In this document: piece by piece, positions 1-6,841 of the stretch | Position numbering within the stretch: the first letter of the stretch is position 1 | How the letters are laid out: the number at the start of each line of letters is the position of its first letter | DNA from: Nitrospiraceae bacterium | GTDB lineage: Bacteria; Nitrospirota; Nitrospiria; Nitrospirales; Nitrospiraceae | Length of the DNA stretch: 6,939 nt | Direction: 5' to 3' | Assembly (NCBI GenBank): GCA_025934615.1 | Contig: JAICXS010000094.1 | Span: forward strand, 1-6,939 | Notes under the pieces: generated by a model | The model's input: the letters and a program-made list of their open reading frames with translations, nothing else | Told to the model about the DNA's origin: nothing | Databases searched by the model: none | Made by a program: the position numbers and the translations under genes

Positions 1-1000
1 TCAGCACGACCGGGTCCAGCTTGTTGACCTCCAGCACGGCCTGCCTATAGGACCATCGACGCCAGGGTCGTTCGAATCGGATCTCCTGGCCTTGGTAGTC
101 GAACGTCGTGGCGCCGAGAATCTGTTGCGCGAGCCGGTTCAACATGTCTTCGGTCAAGGCGATGAGATCGTTGTAATCCGCATAGGCTTGGTAAAACTCC
201 AACATCGTAAATTCAGGGTTATGAATCGTCGAGATGCCTTCATTACGGAAATTTCGGTTGATTTCGAAGATGCGGGGAAACCCGCCGACGATCAATCGTT
301 TCAAATACAGCTCCGGCGCCACGCGTAAATACAAGTCCGTCGCGAGCGCATTGTGATGAGTCACGAAAGGACGCGCGGTCGCGCCGCCCGGGATGGGATG
401 CATCATCGGGGTTTCGACTTCGAGAAAGCCTTTCTCGATCAGGAAGGCTCGGATGGCTGAAATGATGCGGCTCCGCGTGACAAAAATATGGTGCACTTCA
501 GGATTAGCAATTAAATCGACGTACCGTTGGCGATAGCGGGTCTCGACATCGGTGAGGCCATGCCATTTTTCAGGCAACGGCCGGAGGGCTTTGGAGAGAA
601 ACGTGAGTTGGTGAACCTCTACCGTCAACTCATTCGTCTTTGTCCGAAAGAGAAATCCCTGAACGCCGATCCAGTCGCCGAGATCAAGCTCTTCACAAAT
701 TTTATAGAAGTGTTCACCCAGGAGATCTCTTTTTAAATAGACTTGAATCCGATCGGCGCCCTCTTGCACGACGGCGAACGCGGCTTTGCCGAAGCGTCGC
801 AGGCCGACGATACGACCGGCAAGTGTGCACGGAACTTTGTCCTGCTCCAGCGCGTCTTTTGTCTTCTCCGCGTGCAGGCGAACGAGCTGGCCTGCGCGGT
901 CTTTGACCTCAAACCGTGATCCATGGGGTTGCACATCGAGCGCACGCAACGTATCGAGTTTTTTGATACGCTGCTGCCGTTGGTCGTTCAGTTCATCCAT
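1..1000 (-). CDS. lysS: Lysyl-tRNA synthetase, class II (C-terminus beyond window)
   Basis: This gene encodes the cytoplasmic enzyme that charges tRNA-Lys with lysine using ATP. The minus strand is open from the ATG at 1000 to the left edge, giving 333 residues of a protein normally near 500. Residues 58-135 fit the N-terminal OB-fold that binds the anticodon (AGRIVGLRRFGK, DRIQVYLKRD, GDWIGVQGFLFRTKTNEL). Class II motif 1 lies near 180-200 (GFLEVETPMM), followed by GGATARPF. Motif 2 lies near 243-270 (FEINRNFRNEG, HNPEFTMLE), which is very close to the bacterial LysRS consensus. Motif 3 and the end of the protein fall outside the window. The start is supported by the typical opening (NDQRQQRIKKLDTL), although the ribosome binding site is weak (AAGAG about 7 bases upstream). 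It follows prfB after 44 bases and is probably co-transcribed with it. Confidence 0.97.
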   Translation of the reverse strand, partial: MDELNDQRQQRIKKLDTLRALDVQPHGSRFEVKDRAGQLVRLHAEKTKDALEQDKVPCTLAGRIVGLRRFGKAAFAVVQEGADRIQVYLKRDLLGEHFYKICEELDLGDWIGVQGFLFRTKTNELTVEVHQLTFLSKALRPLPEKWHGLTDVETRYRQRYVDLIANPEVHHIFVTRSRIISAIRAFLIEKGFLEVETPMMHPIPGGATARPFVTHHNALATDLYLRVAPELYLKRLIVGGFPRIFEINRNFRNEGISTIHNPEFTMLEFYQAYADYNDLIALTEDMLNRLAQQILGATTFDYQGQEIRFERPWRRWSYRQAVLEVNKLDPVVL

Positions 1001-1020
1001 GTCGTGCTCTTAGCTACCAG

Positions 1021-1086
1021 CGCTCAGTCATCAGCTGTCAGCACTCAGTTCTGAGCATTCGACGCTGATTGCTGACGGCTGATGGC
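1021..1086. repeat. CAGC/CTGA-type imperfect inverted repeat spanning the prfB stop
   Basis: Positions 1030-1043 (ATCAGCTGTCAGCA) and 1070-1083 (TGCTGACGGCTGAT) are inverted copies that differ at one position. The match extends one more base at 1029/1084. The loop holds a second perfect palindrome, CTCAG-TT-CTGAG, at 1044-1055. Further CTCAG and GCTGA words flank both sides. The prfB stop codon (1045-1047) lies inside the inner palindrome, and the right arm encodes part of the RF2 tail. No T-tract follows, so it is not a standard terminator. I infer a dispersed intergenic repeat or an RNA-stabilising hairpin between prfB and lysS. Confidence 0.7.
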
Positions 1087-2191
1087 TTCTCTGCCGACTT
1101 GCTTCTGTTTCAGGTACGCTTCGATGAAATTATCAAGATCGCCGTCCATGACCTTATCGACTTGGCCTACCTCTTCATTCGTCCGATGATCTTTGACCAT
1201 TTGATAGGGTTGAAACACGTAGGACCGTATCTGGCTGCCCCACGCGTTGTCCTTCTTTTCGCCGACGATGGAATTAAATTCCGCTTCCTTCTTCTGCTGC
1301 TCGACTTCGTACAACCGAGATTTCAGGATCTTCATCGCGCCCAGCCGATTTTGAAGCTGGGAGCGTTCATTCTGACATTGCACGACGATGCCGGTTGGGA
1401 GGTGAGTGATCCGAATGGCCGTTTCGACCTTGTTGACGTTCTGACCGCCGGCGCCGCCGGCCCGAAATGTATCGATGCGTAAGTCTTTGTCTTCGACGAC
1501 CAGATCGGCATCTTCTTCCAGCTCCGGATAGACGAAGACCGACGCAAAGGAGGTGTGGCGGCGCTTGTTGGCGTCAAACGGGGAAATGCGCACCAGCCGG
1601 TGCACACCGGCTTCCGCTTTCAAATAGCCGTACGCATACGGCCCATTGACGGCCAGTGTTACGCTCTTGATGCCGGCCTCGTCGCCCGGCTGCAGGTCCA
1701 GTGTTTCGATTTTGTATTTCTTTCGTTCCGCCCAGCGTACATACATACGCAAGAGCATCTGTGCCCAATCCTGCGATTCGGTCCCGCCGGCGCCTGGATG
1801 AACGGCCAGAATCGCATTGCTGCTATCGTGCTCCCCAGAGAGTAACAGCTCGACCCGCCATTGATTGACCGCGGATTCAAGCTTCTCTAGCTCGGTGGCC
1901 AGCTCTTGCTCTAACGACGGATCCGTATGTTCATCCGCCAATTCGACGAGCGCACGAAGATCGCCGTGTTGCCGTTCCAAATCCTCCACGCGCTTGATAT
2001 CGCGCTCGATGGCGGCTTTCTTTCGGCTTACTCGGGCAGCGGCTTGTGTGTCTTTCCAGAAATCGGGATGAGACGTTTCCTGGTCGAGATGTTCAAGATC
2101 GGAATGCAGTCTGGGGAGGTCAAAGATGCCCCCGTAACTCGCGAATCTGTTCCCCGATCGCCGTAACTCGAGCGCGGACTTCGTCAAGCAT
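1045..2191 (-). CDS. prfB: Peptide chain release factor 2, made by programmed +1 frameshift
   Basis: RF2 recognises UGA and UAA in the ribosomal A site and triggers peptide release. Translation starts at ATG 2191, which has AAGGA six bases upstream. It reads 23 codons (MLDEVRARVT...LRGHL), meets UGA at 2122-2120, shifts +1 on CTT-T and resumes at GAC 2121. The product is 381 residues. In this numbering the codon-recognition motif SPF is at 203-205 and the catalytic GGQ at 248-250, close to the Escherichia coli RF2 positions 205-207 and 250-252. The GAGGTESQDW and HTSFASVFVYPE segments are also typical. A single-frame reading from TTG 2187 gives a false N-terminus (MTKSALELRR...) that loses the conserved start. 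The tail after FIEAYLK is longer than in E. coli, and its last residues (AISRQQSASNAQN) are encoded by a repeat. The final stop is UGA, itself read by RF2. It lies 47 bases after lnt and 44 before lysS. Confidence 0.97.
2119..2135 (-). other. Programmed +1 ribosomal frameshift site of prfB
   Basis: The minus strand reads ACGGGGGCATCTTTGAC. It contains an internal Shine-Dalgarno-like GGGGG (2133-2129), a three-base spacer CAT, the slippery CTT (2125-2123) and the in-frame stop TGA (2122-2120) followed by C. Order and spacing match the well-known RF2 site (GGGGG, TAT, CTT TGA C). When RF2 is scarce, termination at the UGA is slow and the peptidyl-tRNA slips one base forward on CTTT, so RF2 controls its own synthesis. 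The upstream frame has no other stop from ATG 2191, and the downstream frame gives a full RF2, as this mechanism requires. Confidence 0.97.
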
Positions 2192-2197
2192 GCAAGA

Positions 2198-2202
2198 TCC
2201 TT
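2198..2202 (-). promoter_or_regulatory. Shine-Dalgarno sequence of prfB
   Basis: AAGGA lies six bases before ATG 2191. It fixes the start of the 23-codon upstream frame of prfB and argues against the TTG at 2187, which it would place ten bases away in the wrong frame. Confidence 0.8.
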
Positions 2203-2238
2203 TTCGTTGCGATATCGATGTAAATCTGGCCGACCCCG

Positions 2239-3867
2239 CTACGTCGTCGCACCGACGACGAGCGGTTGCTGTACATTGCCGCCGGTGCGCCACGAGGCGG
2301 CCAGGAGAAAAAGTCCGGTAATTATAACACAGCCATACGCAAAGACATCACCATGGCGGCTGTAAAATGTCGGCGCATTGCGGATGGGAATACGTCCGAT
2401 CATCGCCTGTTCGGTAAAAATCGGAGACGCGTTGAGCACACGTCCGTAGGGATCGATAAATCCGGAAATGCCGGTGTTCGCGGCACGTGCAAACGCGACA
2501 TGATTTTCCACTGCGCGAAGGACCACCATGCCGAAGTGCTGATAGGGAGCTGCCGAATCGCCGAACCATGCGTCATTCGTAATCGTGACCATAAAATCCG
2601 CGCCATCCCGGACAAATTCGCGGACCAGATCGGGGAAGATCGCCTCGAAGCAAATGACCACACCGAATTTGGCCGGCGTGCGGGATGGAGGTTCGGCGTG
2701 ACCGTCCGGTTTGGCTGGGAGCGCCAGTACCGTCGGCACGGTGCCGGCTTCGAAATCTCCAATTCCTTCGACCAGTTTATCCAAAAAAAATAGGAAGGAC
2801 TTCAGGGGAATGTATTCACCGAAGGGCACGAGGTGGCGCTTGTCGTACCGGCCGAGGATCCGGCCATCCGGCGAAAACAGGTAGGCGCTGTTCATCAAAT
2901 AGGGTTTTCCATTTGCATAATACCGCAAGGCGGGGCTTCCGAAGACCAGGGGCACCCCATAGTGGCGCACCATGGATTCGACGATGCCACGATATACGAG
3001 TTCCTGTTCGAACAGAAACGGGGTGGCGGCTTCCGGCCAAATTACAAGATCCGTCTTGTCGGTTGCTTCTCCAGTGAGACGCGCATAGCGATCGAGCGTC
3101 TCTTGACGATAGGCGGCATCCCATTTGTGCGCCTGGTCGATGTTCGCCTGAACGAGGCCGATTGTGAGGCTTGTGGATGGGAGTTCGCTTGTGCGTAAGA
3201 CTCCCAGGCCATACAAAAGGGACCCTGTAAATATCACCACTGCTGCGGCCGGCGTCGCCCACGGAAATGTCGAGAGAGGTTGGCGAAGCGGCAGCGTGCG
3301 ATATTTCCGAATAATCCAGAGGACGCTCTCGGCCAGAGCGACGTTGACCAGCACGATCACGAATGAGACGCCGTACACACCGGTCAGATCGGCGATCTGG
3401 ATCGCGCTCAGCCATTGCGATTGAGAATAGCCCAAGAGCGCCCAAGGAAGTCCCGAGAACAGGGACGTACGGATCAGTTCGAGCGTCACCCAGATAAAAG
3501 GGGCGGCGAGCAGGGCGGACGGCGGCAGGGTTCTTCGCAGCCACGTCACCGTCATCGTATAGACCGCGACGTGCAAGCCGAGATAGGCAGACAGCAGCGC
3601 CAGGGCGAGATAGCTCCAGAGCAACGGCATTTTCCCGTACATATGCATGGCCGTGACGACCCAGCCCATCGTGCCCATGAATCCGATCCAGCCTGCCGTC
3701 CATCCGAGCCAGAAGGCCCGTCGCGGGGGCACCTCACCGATCGCGACGTGCAGCGGGACCAGAAGTATCCAGGCCAGCCAGCCCAGATCGAAATTTGGAA
3801 AGCAAAACGGGTAGAGGACGCCGGTGAGGACGGCTAATGCTGAGTGAAAGACGGATCGTGGTCGCAT
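2239..3867 (-). CDS. lnt: Apolipoprotein N-acyltransferase
   Basis: Lnt is the inner-membrane enzyme that N-acylates the N-terminal cysteine of diacylglyceryl lipoproteins, the last step of lipoprotein maturation before Lol sorting. The product has 542 residues (E. coli about 512). Several hydrophobic segments occupy roughly residues 10-225, for example around 29-44, 52-72, 82-108, 158-186 and 205-224. A periplasmic nitrilase-fold domain follows (about 232-495), with a final membrane segment near 509-525. The catalytic Glu-Lys-Cys triad is visible as E279 (VIWPEAATPF), K343 (YDKRHLVPFGEY) and C406 (VVICFEAIFPDL). E351 in the FGEY motif and the NDAWFGDSAAPYQH block are also conserved features. 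The start has AAGG nine bases upstream. A run of eight T in the coding strand (residues 359-362) leaves the frame intact. The gene ends 47 bases before prfB, which suggests one transcript with prfB and lysS. It lies 73 bases after the PIN gene. Confidence 0.97.
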   Translation of the reverse strand: MRPRSVFHSALAVLTGVLYPFCFPNFDLGWLAWILLVPLHVAIGEVPPRRAFWLGWTAGWIGFMGTMGWVVTAMHMYGKMPLLWSYLALALLSAYLGLHVAVYTMTVTWLRRTLPPSALLAAPFIWVTLELIRTSLFSGLPWALLGYSQSQWLSAIQIADLTGVYGVSFVIVLVNVALAESVLWIIRKYRTLPLRQPLSTFPWATPAAAVVIFTGSLLYGLGVLRTSELPSTSLTIGLVQANIDQAHKWDAAYRQETLDRYARLTGEATDKTDLVIWPEAATPFLFEQELVYRGIVESMVRHYGVPLVFGSPALRYYANGKPYLMNSAYLFSPDGRILGRYDKRHLVPFGEYIPLKSFLFFLDKLVEGIGDFEAGTVPTVLALPAKPDGHAEPPSRTPAKFGVVICFEAIFPDLVREFVRDGADFMVTITNDAWFGDSAAPYQHFGMVVLRAVENHVAFARAANTGISGFIDPYGRVLNASPIFTEQAMIGRIPIRNAPTFYSRHGDVFAYGCVIITGLFLLAASWRTGGNVQQPLVVGATT

Positions 3868-3940
3868 CGCGCCGTACCTTAACGAAACGACGAGCGGCGT
3901 TGCAAGCGAAGCGATTGGGAAGAAGGCGCCATCGACAAAT

Positions 3941-4372
3941 CTATTCTATCCATTCCACCGTGAAATCCATGTGGCGCGCGGCGTCGGCTTGTTGTCGATC
4001 GGCCGTCATAAACCGTATGCGCATGCCGGACGCGAGTCGGAAGGCTAGGGCAGAGGCGATATGCAGGGCGTCCAACGTTCGCATGTGTAATGTGAGAATG
4101 AGTTTTTCTGCCTTCCGTAACATGTCCGGGCTGATTGAAATCAGTTCCCAGTGCGGCCGGTCTTGCCCCATTCTCCTGATGATGGCATGAACATTCGCCG
4201 TTGAGAGGTCACCGAGCATCTGCCGCCGTCGAAATGCAGACACGGCCTCGACGGGTGCGATCGCGGAAGAGAGGAAGCGATGGGCGCGCAAGATTCGTCG
4301 AGCACGGGTGGAGCCCGGTTCAGCCACATGCCGTTTGATCAGCACGCTGGTATCGAAGTAGGCCCAGTCCAT
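3941..4372 (-). CDS. vapC: PIN-domain ribonuclease, VapC-type, without adjacent antitoxin
   Basis: The 143-residue product has the size and layout of a single PIN domain, a Mg-dependent RNase fold used by VapC toxins. The acidic active-site residues are in the expected order: D7 in the opening strand (YFDTSVLIK), E42 (PVEAVSAF), D101 (RTLDALHIASAL) and D125 (FMTADRQQAD). The RTLDALHIASAL and TAD motifs are strong family marks. An in-frame TAG lies six bases before the ATG, so no longer upstream start is possible. Only 69 bases separate it from the preceding patatin stop, and I find no reading frame there that could be a VapB-type antitoxin. The 73 bases downstream, before lnt, have none either. 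It may be a solitary toxin, a toxin paired with a distant antitoxin, or a PIN RNase with a housekeeping role. The target RNA cannot be told from sequence. Confidence 0.88.
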   Translation of the reverse strand: MDWAYFDTSVLIKRHVAEPGSTRARRILRAHRFLSSAIAPVEAVSAFRRRQMLGDLSTANVHAIIRRMGQDRPHWELISISPDMLRKAEKLILTLHMRTLDALHIASALAFRLASGMRIRFMTADRQQADAARHMDFTVEWIE

Positions 4373-4441
4373 AGACTACCCGTGTTCGCGTTCCTTCGGA
4401 CACCGTCTCGGCCATCGACCTGCCCTTGATCGACCGCGCTG

Positions 4442-5803
4442 TTACTTCCGATGGTTGCACGTCGGCTTCGAATCAGATCCCGGCAAGGGTCCATCGTCAT
4501 CCAATTCTTTCATGAGGAGCTTCGCAGCCATGAACAGATCGTCTTGTTCCTCTTTGGACAACCAGAACTTGGTATTGATCCTCGTGGCGCGGTAGGCCAA
4601 TCCCGGCGCTGCCGCAGATTCAGACATATAGATGAGATGCCGAAGGGCGATGTGTCGTATCTCGCACCCACACCCGGTTTGATCGTTCATGACAAAATGG
4701 CCGTGAACTTCCTGATCCTGCTTTTCGGGAGGAATTCCTAGCCGCACCAAGTTGGACCGGCGCGACTCGATCAGCATTGCATCCATCGCATCCAATACGT
4801 TGGTGTCGATGAAGTAGTCGACGACCTGCCGACTCGATTGCGAGTCATTCAACTCAGGATGCTCGCTGGCCGGGGTGGCGTCCACCACAAAAATGAGGCA
4901 ACTGTTCGGAAAAGCGTGGGCCCCGCGAGATCCCGTCACATTACGATTCAGATATTCGACGATCGCTTGTACGCCGAGATTGTCGATGGGGCCACCATCG
5001 TACAGATGGAGGTATTTCACCGGTTCCACCCCGAGCGCTTTCAAAGCCACTGGATCTTGGGGACTATAATTCTCCAGGGTGACATCCTCGAACGCGCCGG
5101 GAAACGCCGAGGAGGCATTCACTGCATTGGCCACATGATACATCGCCAGGTTGGAGTGCAACGAAGCGAATCGATCGTCCGTGAACGTAAAGCGCATGTG
5201 ATCGTTGTGGACCGTCGAGTTGAGGAGGATTTTGGGATGCGGCCGCAGATCGGCAAAGGTCGCCTTGTGAGTCAAGTGCGCATTGAACACTTGGACCATG
5301 ATGTCGGACCGCGTAAAATCCGTGAACCAAAAGCGAAAGATATTATGCGGGAGAAGCCAGCGCCACAGCCAATTGCGTTGAAAGTCATAGCCGAGCGTCT
5401 TCCGCACCGCCTCGGATTCGAACGGACCGGCTTTGTCCCGGAGCCCGTAATACACGGCGGGTAGGGTTCCGCCGGATACCCCCGAAATGACATCCACTTG
5501 ATCCAAGAGACCGCGCTGTTGGAGTTCCAGCATGACGGCGGCGCCGAAATTGGCAGCGCGGCTGCCCCCGCCGGAAATCGCCAGGCCAATAAAACGGCCA
5601 TCCTGTGTTTCCAAATCAGTCATGTTCCAGGACGCTGCCGTCTCTACAATGACCGTCCGCTCGGACGTGTGCTCATTCCATCCAGGACGCCAATGGCCTG
5701 GAAGGGGAGAGCACGCCGAGGCAAAGGTGAGGCACACGGTGGCCATGAGACCGGCCAAGTGCCGTACGTCTTTAAGTGTAAGCACAGGGATGAAACGCGC
5801 CAT
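4442..5803 (-). CDS. Patatin-like phospholipase, predicted lipoprotein
   Basis: This is a 453-residue patatin-family serine hydrolase, probably a lipid acyl hydrolase. The catalytic pieces are the oxyanion-hole loop SGGGSRAA (G78-G80, R82), the nucleophile in GVSGG (S110) and the dyad aspartate in DGGPIDN (D269). The N-terminus has basic residues, a hydrophobic stretch (LAGLMATVCLTFA) and a lipobox-like ASAC with C31 as the acylated residue. Position -3 is Ala rather than the usual Leu, so lipidation is likely but not certain. Serine at +2 would favour the outer membrane under the enterobacterial Lol rule. I chose ATG 5803 because AAAGG lies seven bases upstream and a promoter at 5838-5866 places the transcript start just before it. 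The in-frame ATG 5842 and TTG 5866 lie within that promoter. The substrate is unknown. It follows the response regulator by 96 bases and has its own promoter. Confidence 0.9.
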   Translation of the reverse strand: MARFIPVLTLKDVRHLAGLMATVCLTFASACSPLPGHWRPGWNEHTSERTVIVETAASWNMTDLETQDGRFIGLAISGGGSRAANFGAAVMLELQQRGLLDQVDVISGVSGGTLPAVYYGLRDKAGPFESEAVRKTLGYDFQRNWLWRWLLPHNIFRFWFTDFTRSDIMVQVFNAHLTHKATFADLRPHPKILLNSTVHNDHMRFTFTDDRFASLHSNLAMYHVANAVNASSAFPGAFEDVTLENYSPQDPVALKALGVEPVKYLHLYDGGPIDNLGVQAIVEYLNRNVTGSRGAHAFPNSCLIFVVDATPASEHPELNDSQSSRQVVDYFIDTNVLDAMDAMLIESRRSNLVRLGIPPEKQDQEVHGHFVMNDQTGCGCEIRHIALRHLIYMSESAAAPGLAYRATRINTKFWLSKEEQDDLFMAAKLLMKELDDDGPLPGSDSKPTCNHRK

Positions 5804-5810
5804 ATCGCGA

Positions 5811-5815
5811 CCTTT
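5811..5815 (-). promoter_or_regulatory. Shine-Dalgarno sequence of the patatin gene
   Basis: AAAGG lies seven bases before ATG 5803. It supports this start over the in-frame upstream ATG at 5842, which has no recognisable ribosome binding site. Confidence 0.65.
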
Positions 5816-5837
5816 CGTTGTAGGGCTACAAGGGCGC

Positions 5838-5866
5838 AGCATAAAGACGGCAGGAAGATGAGTCAA
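5838..5866 (-). promoter_or_regulatory. Sigma70-type promoter of the patatin gene
   Basis: The minus strand shows TTGACT (-35, 5866-5861), a 17-base spacer and TATGCT (-10, 5843-5838). The -35 matches consensus at 5 of 6 positions and the -10 at 4 of 6, with optimal spacing. The expected transcript start near 5831 leaves a leader of about 28 bases before ATG 5803, including its ribosome binding site. It may also feed the downstream PIN gene and lnt. Confidence 0.6.
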
Positions 5867-5869
5867 TGG

Positions 5870-5889
5870 AGCGTCGGTGTGGTGACGCT
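5870..5889. promoter_or_regulatory. Inverted repeat just upstream of the patatin promoter
   Basis: AGCGTC (5870-5875) and GACGCT (5884-5889) form a perfect six-base inverted repeat with an eight-base spacer. It sits between the response regulator stop and the -35 box, ending four bases from it. It could be a protein-binding site or a small hairpin at the end of the upstream transcript, but no T-tract follows. The six-base arms are short enough to arise by chance. Confidence 0.25.
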
Positions 5890-5899
5890 AAGAGAGTAC

Positions 5900-6667
5900 C
5901 TAAGACAGGTCGTGCAATCGTGTAAGGGCGAGCCGGCGCACCGTCTCTTGAGCCACATTGAGTTCTTCCAACGTCTGTCGATGAGCGTGCGTGGCTTTTT
6001 CAAGGAATGCGTCGAGGATGGCTCGATGGCGGTCTGCTCTTTGGCTGAAGATGTGCACCTGTTGCTCGACCGTTTCCCGTCGCAGAAGGCCGTCACCTGG
6101 ACGGTCCACTGACTCGTCTTTCACGATAGTCTGAGCCAGCAAGTCAAGCCACTTTTCGTTGGACTGACTTAATTTCTCGACTATGCACATGTGATGGTCC
6201 CGTGCGCGGGCAATCATGGCTTGTTGTCGCTCCAAGAGCGAACGAAGACGCGATAGGTTTAACGTCTGTCTCATGGTCCGGATAAGCACCTCGCGCTCAA
6301 ACGGTTTCCCAATAAAATCCGATGCCCCGGCCTCAAGCGCCTTGGAGACAAGCGCGCGATCGCCATGGCCGGAGATCAAGACGACGGGCGTCTCGGGCTG
6401 TGCCGCTTTGACCCGTGCGAGAAATTCCAGTCCGCTCATACTGGGCATGCGCACATCGGTGATGATCGTATCGTATCGAGTCGCGGACAGAGCGGCCAAT
6501 CCCTTTATTCCGGTATCGCACGTGTCAAGGGTGAAATGGCCGAGACGAAGTTGAAGCGTTCCCGACAGCGCTTCCAGCAACGCATGATCGTCATCCACTA
6601 ACAAAACGTTTGCCCAGCGGGGGTTCATGGACGGGCGGCGATTGTTCATGGGGAGCATACTTACCAT
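5900..6667 (-). CDS. Response regulator: receiver domain plus helical C-terminal part
   Basis: The protein has up to 255 residues. Residues 19-135 form a receiver domain of the two-component type: acidic pocket DDD at 25-27, phospho-acceptor D71 (IITDVRMPSMSGLEF), the switch Ser at S99 (VVLISGHGD) and K121 in GKPFE. All key residues are present, so phosphorylation by a histidine kinase is expected. The kinase is not in this window. The remaining 120 residues are rich in charged residues, Leu and Gln and look alpha-helical, possibly coiled coil (for example SLLERQQAMIARARD and ALTRLHDLS). They show no helix-turn-helix, GGDEF, EAL or AAA+ motifs. Output could be through protein contact. The receiver resembles those of NtrC-type regulators. 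The start is uncertain: Met 1, 4, 7 and 14 are all possible, and a Shine-Dalgarno-like AAGGA lies 17 bases before Met 1. A promoter lies 72 bases upstream. Confidence 0.92.
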   Translation of the reverse strand: MVSMLPMNNRRPSMNPRWANVLLVDDDHALLEALSGTLQLRLGHFTLDTCDTGIKGLAALSATRYDTIITDVRMPSMSGLEFLARVKAAQPETPVVLISGHGDRALVSKALEAGASDFIGKPFEREVLIRTMRQTLNLSRLRSLLERQQAMIARARDHHMCIVEKLSQSNEKWLDLLAQTIVKDESVDRPGDGLLRRETVEQQVHIFSQRADRHRAILDAFLEKATHAHRQTLEELNVAQETVRRLALTRLHDLS

Positions 6668-6738
6668 GACATTCGATCCACGCTTCCTTGCACGCAGCGT
6701 GTAGTGTCTTTGACGAGAGGCAATATCATTACGCCGGA

Positions 6739-6767
6739 AGTATGAAATGAAGCGCGGGAGGAGTCAA
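6739..6767 (-). promoter_or_regulatory. Sigma70-type promoter of the response regulator gene
   Basis: The minus strand shows TTGACT (-35, 6767-6762), exactly 17 bases, then CATACT (-10, 6744-6739). The -35 matches consensus at 5 of 6 and the -10 at 4 of 6. The predicted transcript start near 6732 gives a leader of about 65 bases before Met 1. The -35 box and spacing are the same as in the patatin promoter. Confidence 0.6.
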
Positions 6768-6841
6768 GCATAGCCATTGCCGAGTAAGAGTTTTACTTCT
6801 AGCCGTGCACAGTTGCACCGATGACGACGTAAGAGCATGGC

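Noticed and set aside
2780..2791. Run of eight A (eight T in the coding strand) inside lnt as a possible phase-variable or frameshifted tract
   Set aside because: The lnt frame is continuous and motif-complete on both sides of the run, so there is no sign of a shift.
2816..3703. 295-residue minus-strand open frame overlapping lnt in another frame
   Set aside because: It is a shadow of lnt, Arg-rich and without domain features.
4414..4435. Direct repeat ATCGACC, two copies 15 bases apart, between the patatin and PIN genes
   Set aside because: Two seven-base copies are too few and too short to call a site or array.
4838..5464. 208-residue plus-strand open frame opposite the patatin gene
   Set aside because: It is antisense to a gene with clear catalytic motifs and has no recognisable motif of its own.
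5498..6112. 204-residue plus-strand open frame spanning the patatin and response regulator genes
   Set aside because: It crosses two well-supported minus-strand genes and their promoter and shows no family motif.
6805..6818. Small hairpin (GTGCA-CAGT-TGCAC) as a terminator of the rightmost gene
   Set aside because: The stem is only five pairs and no T-tract follows on the minus strand.
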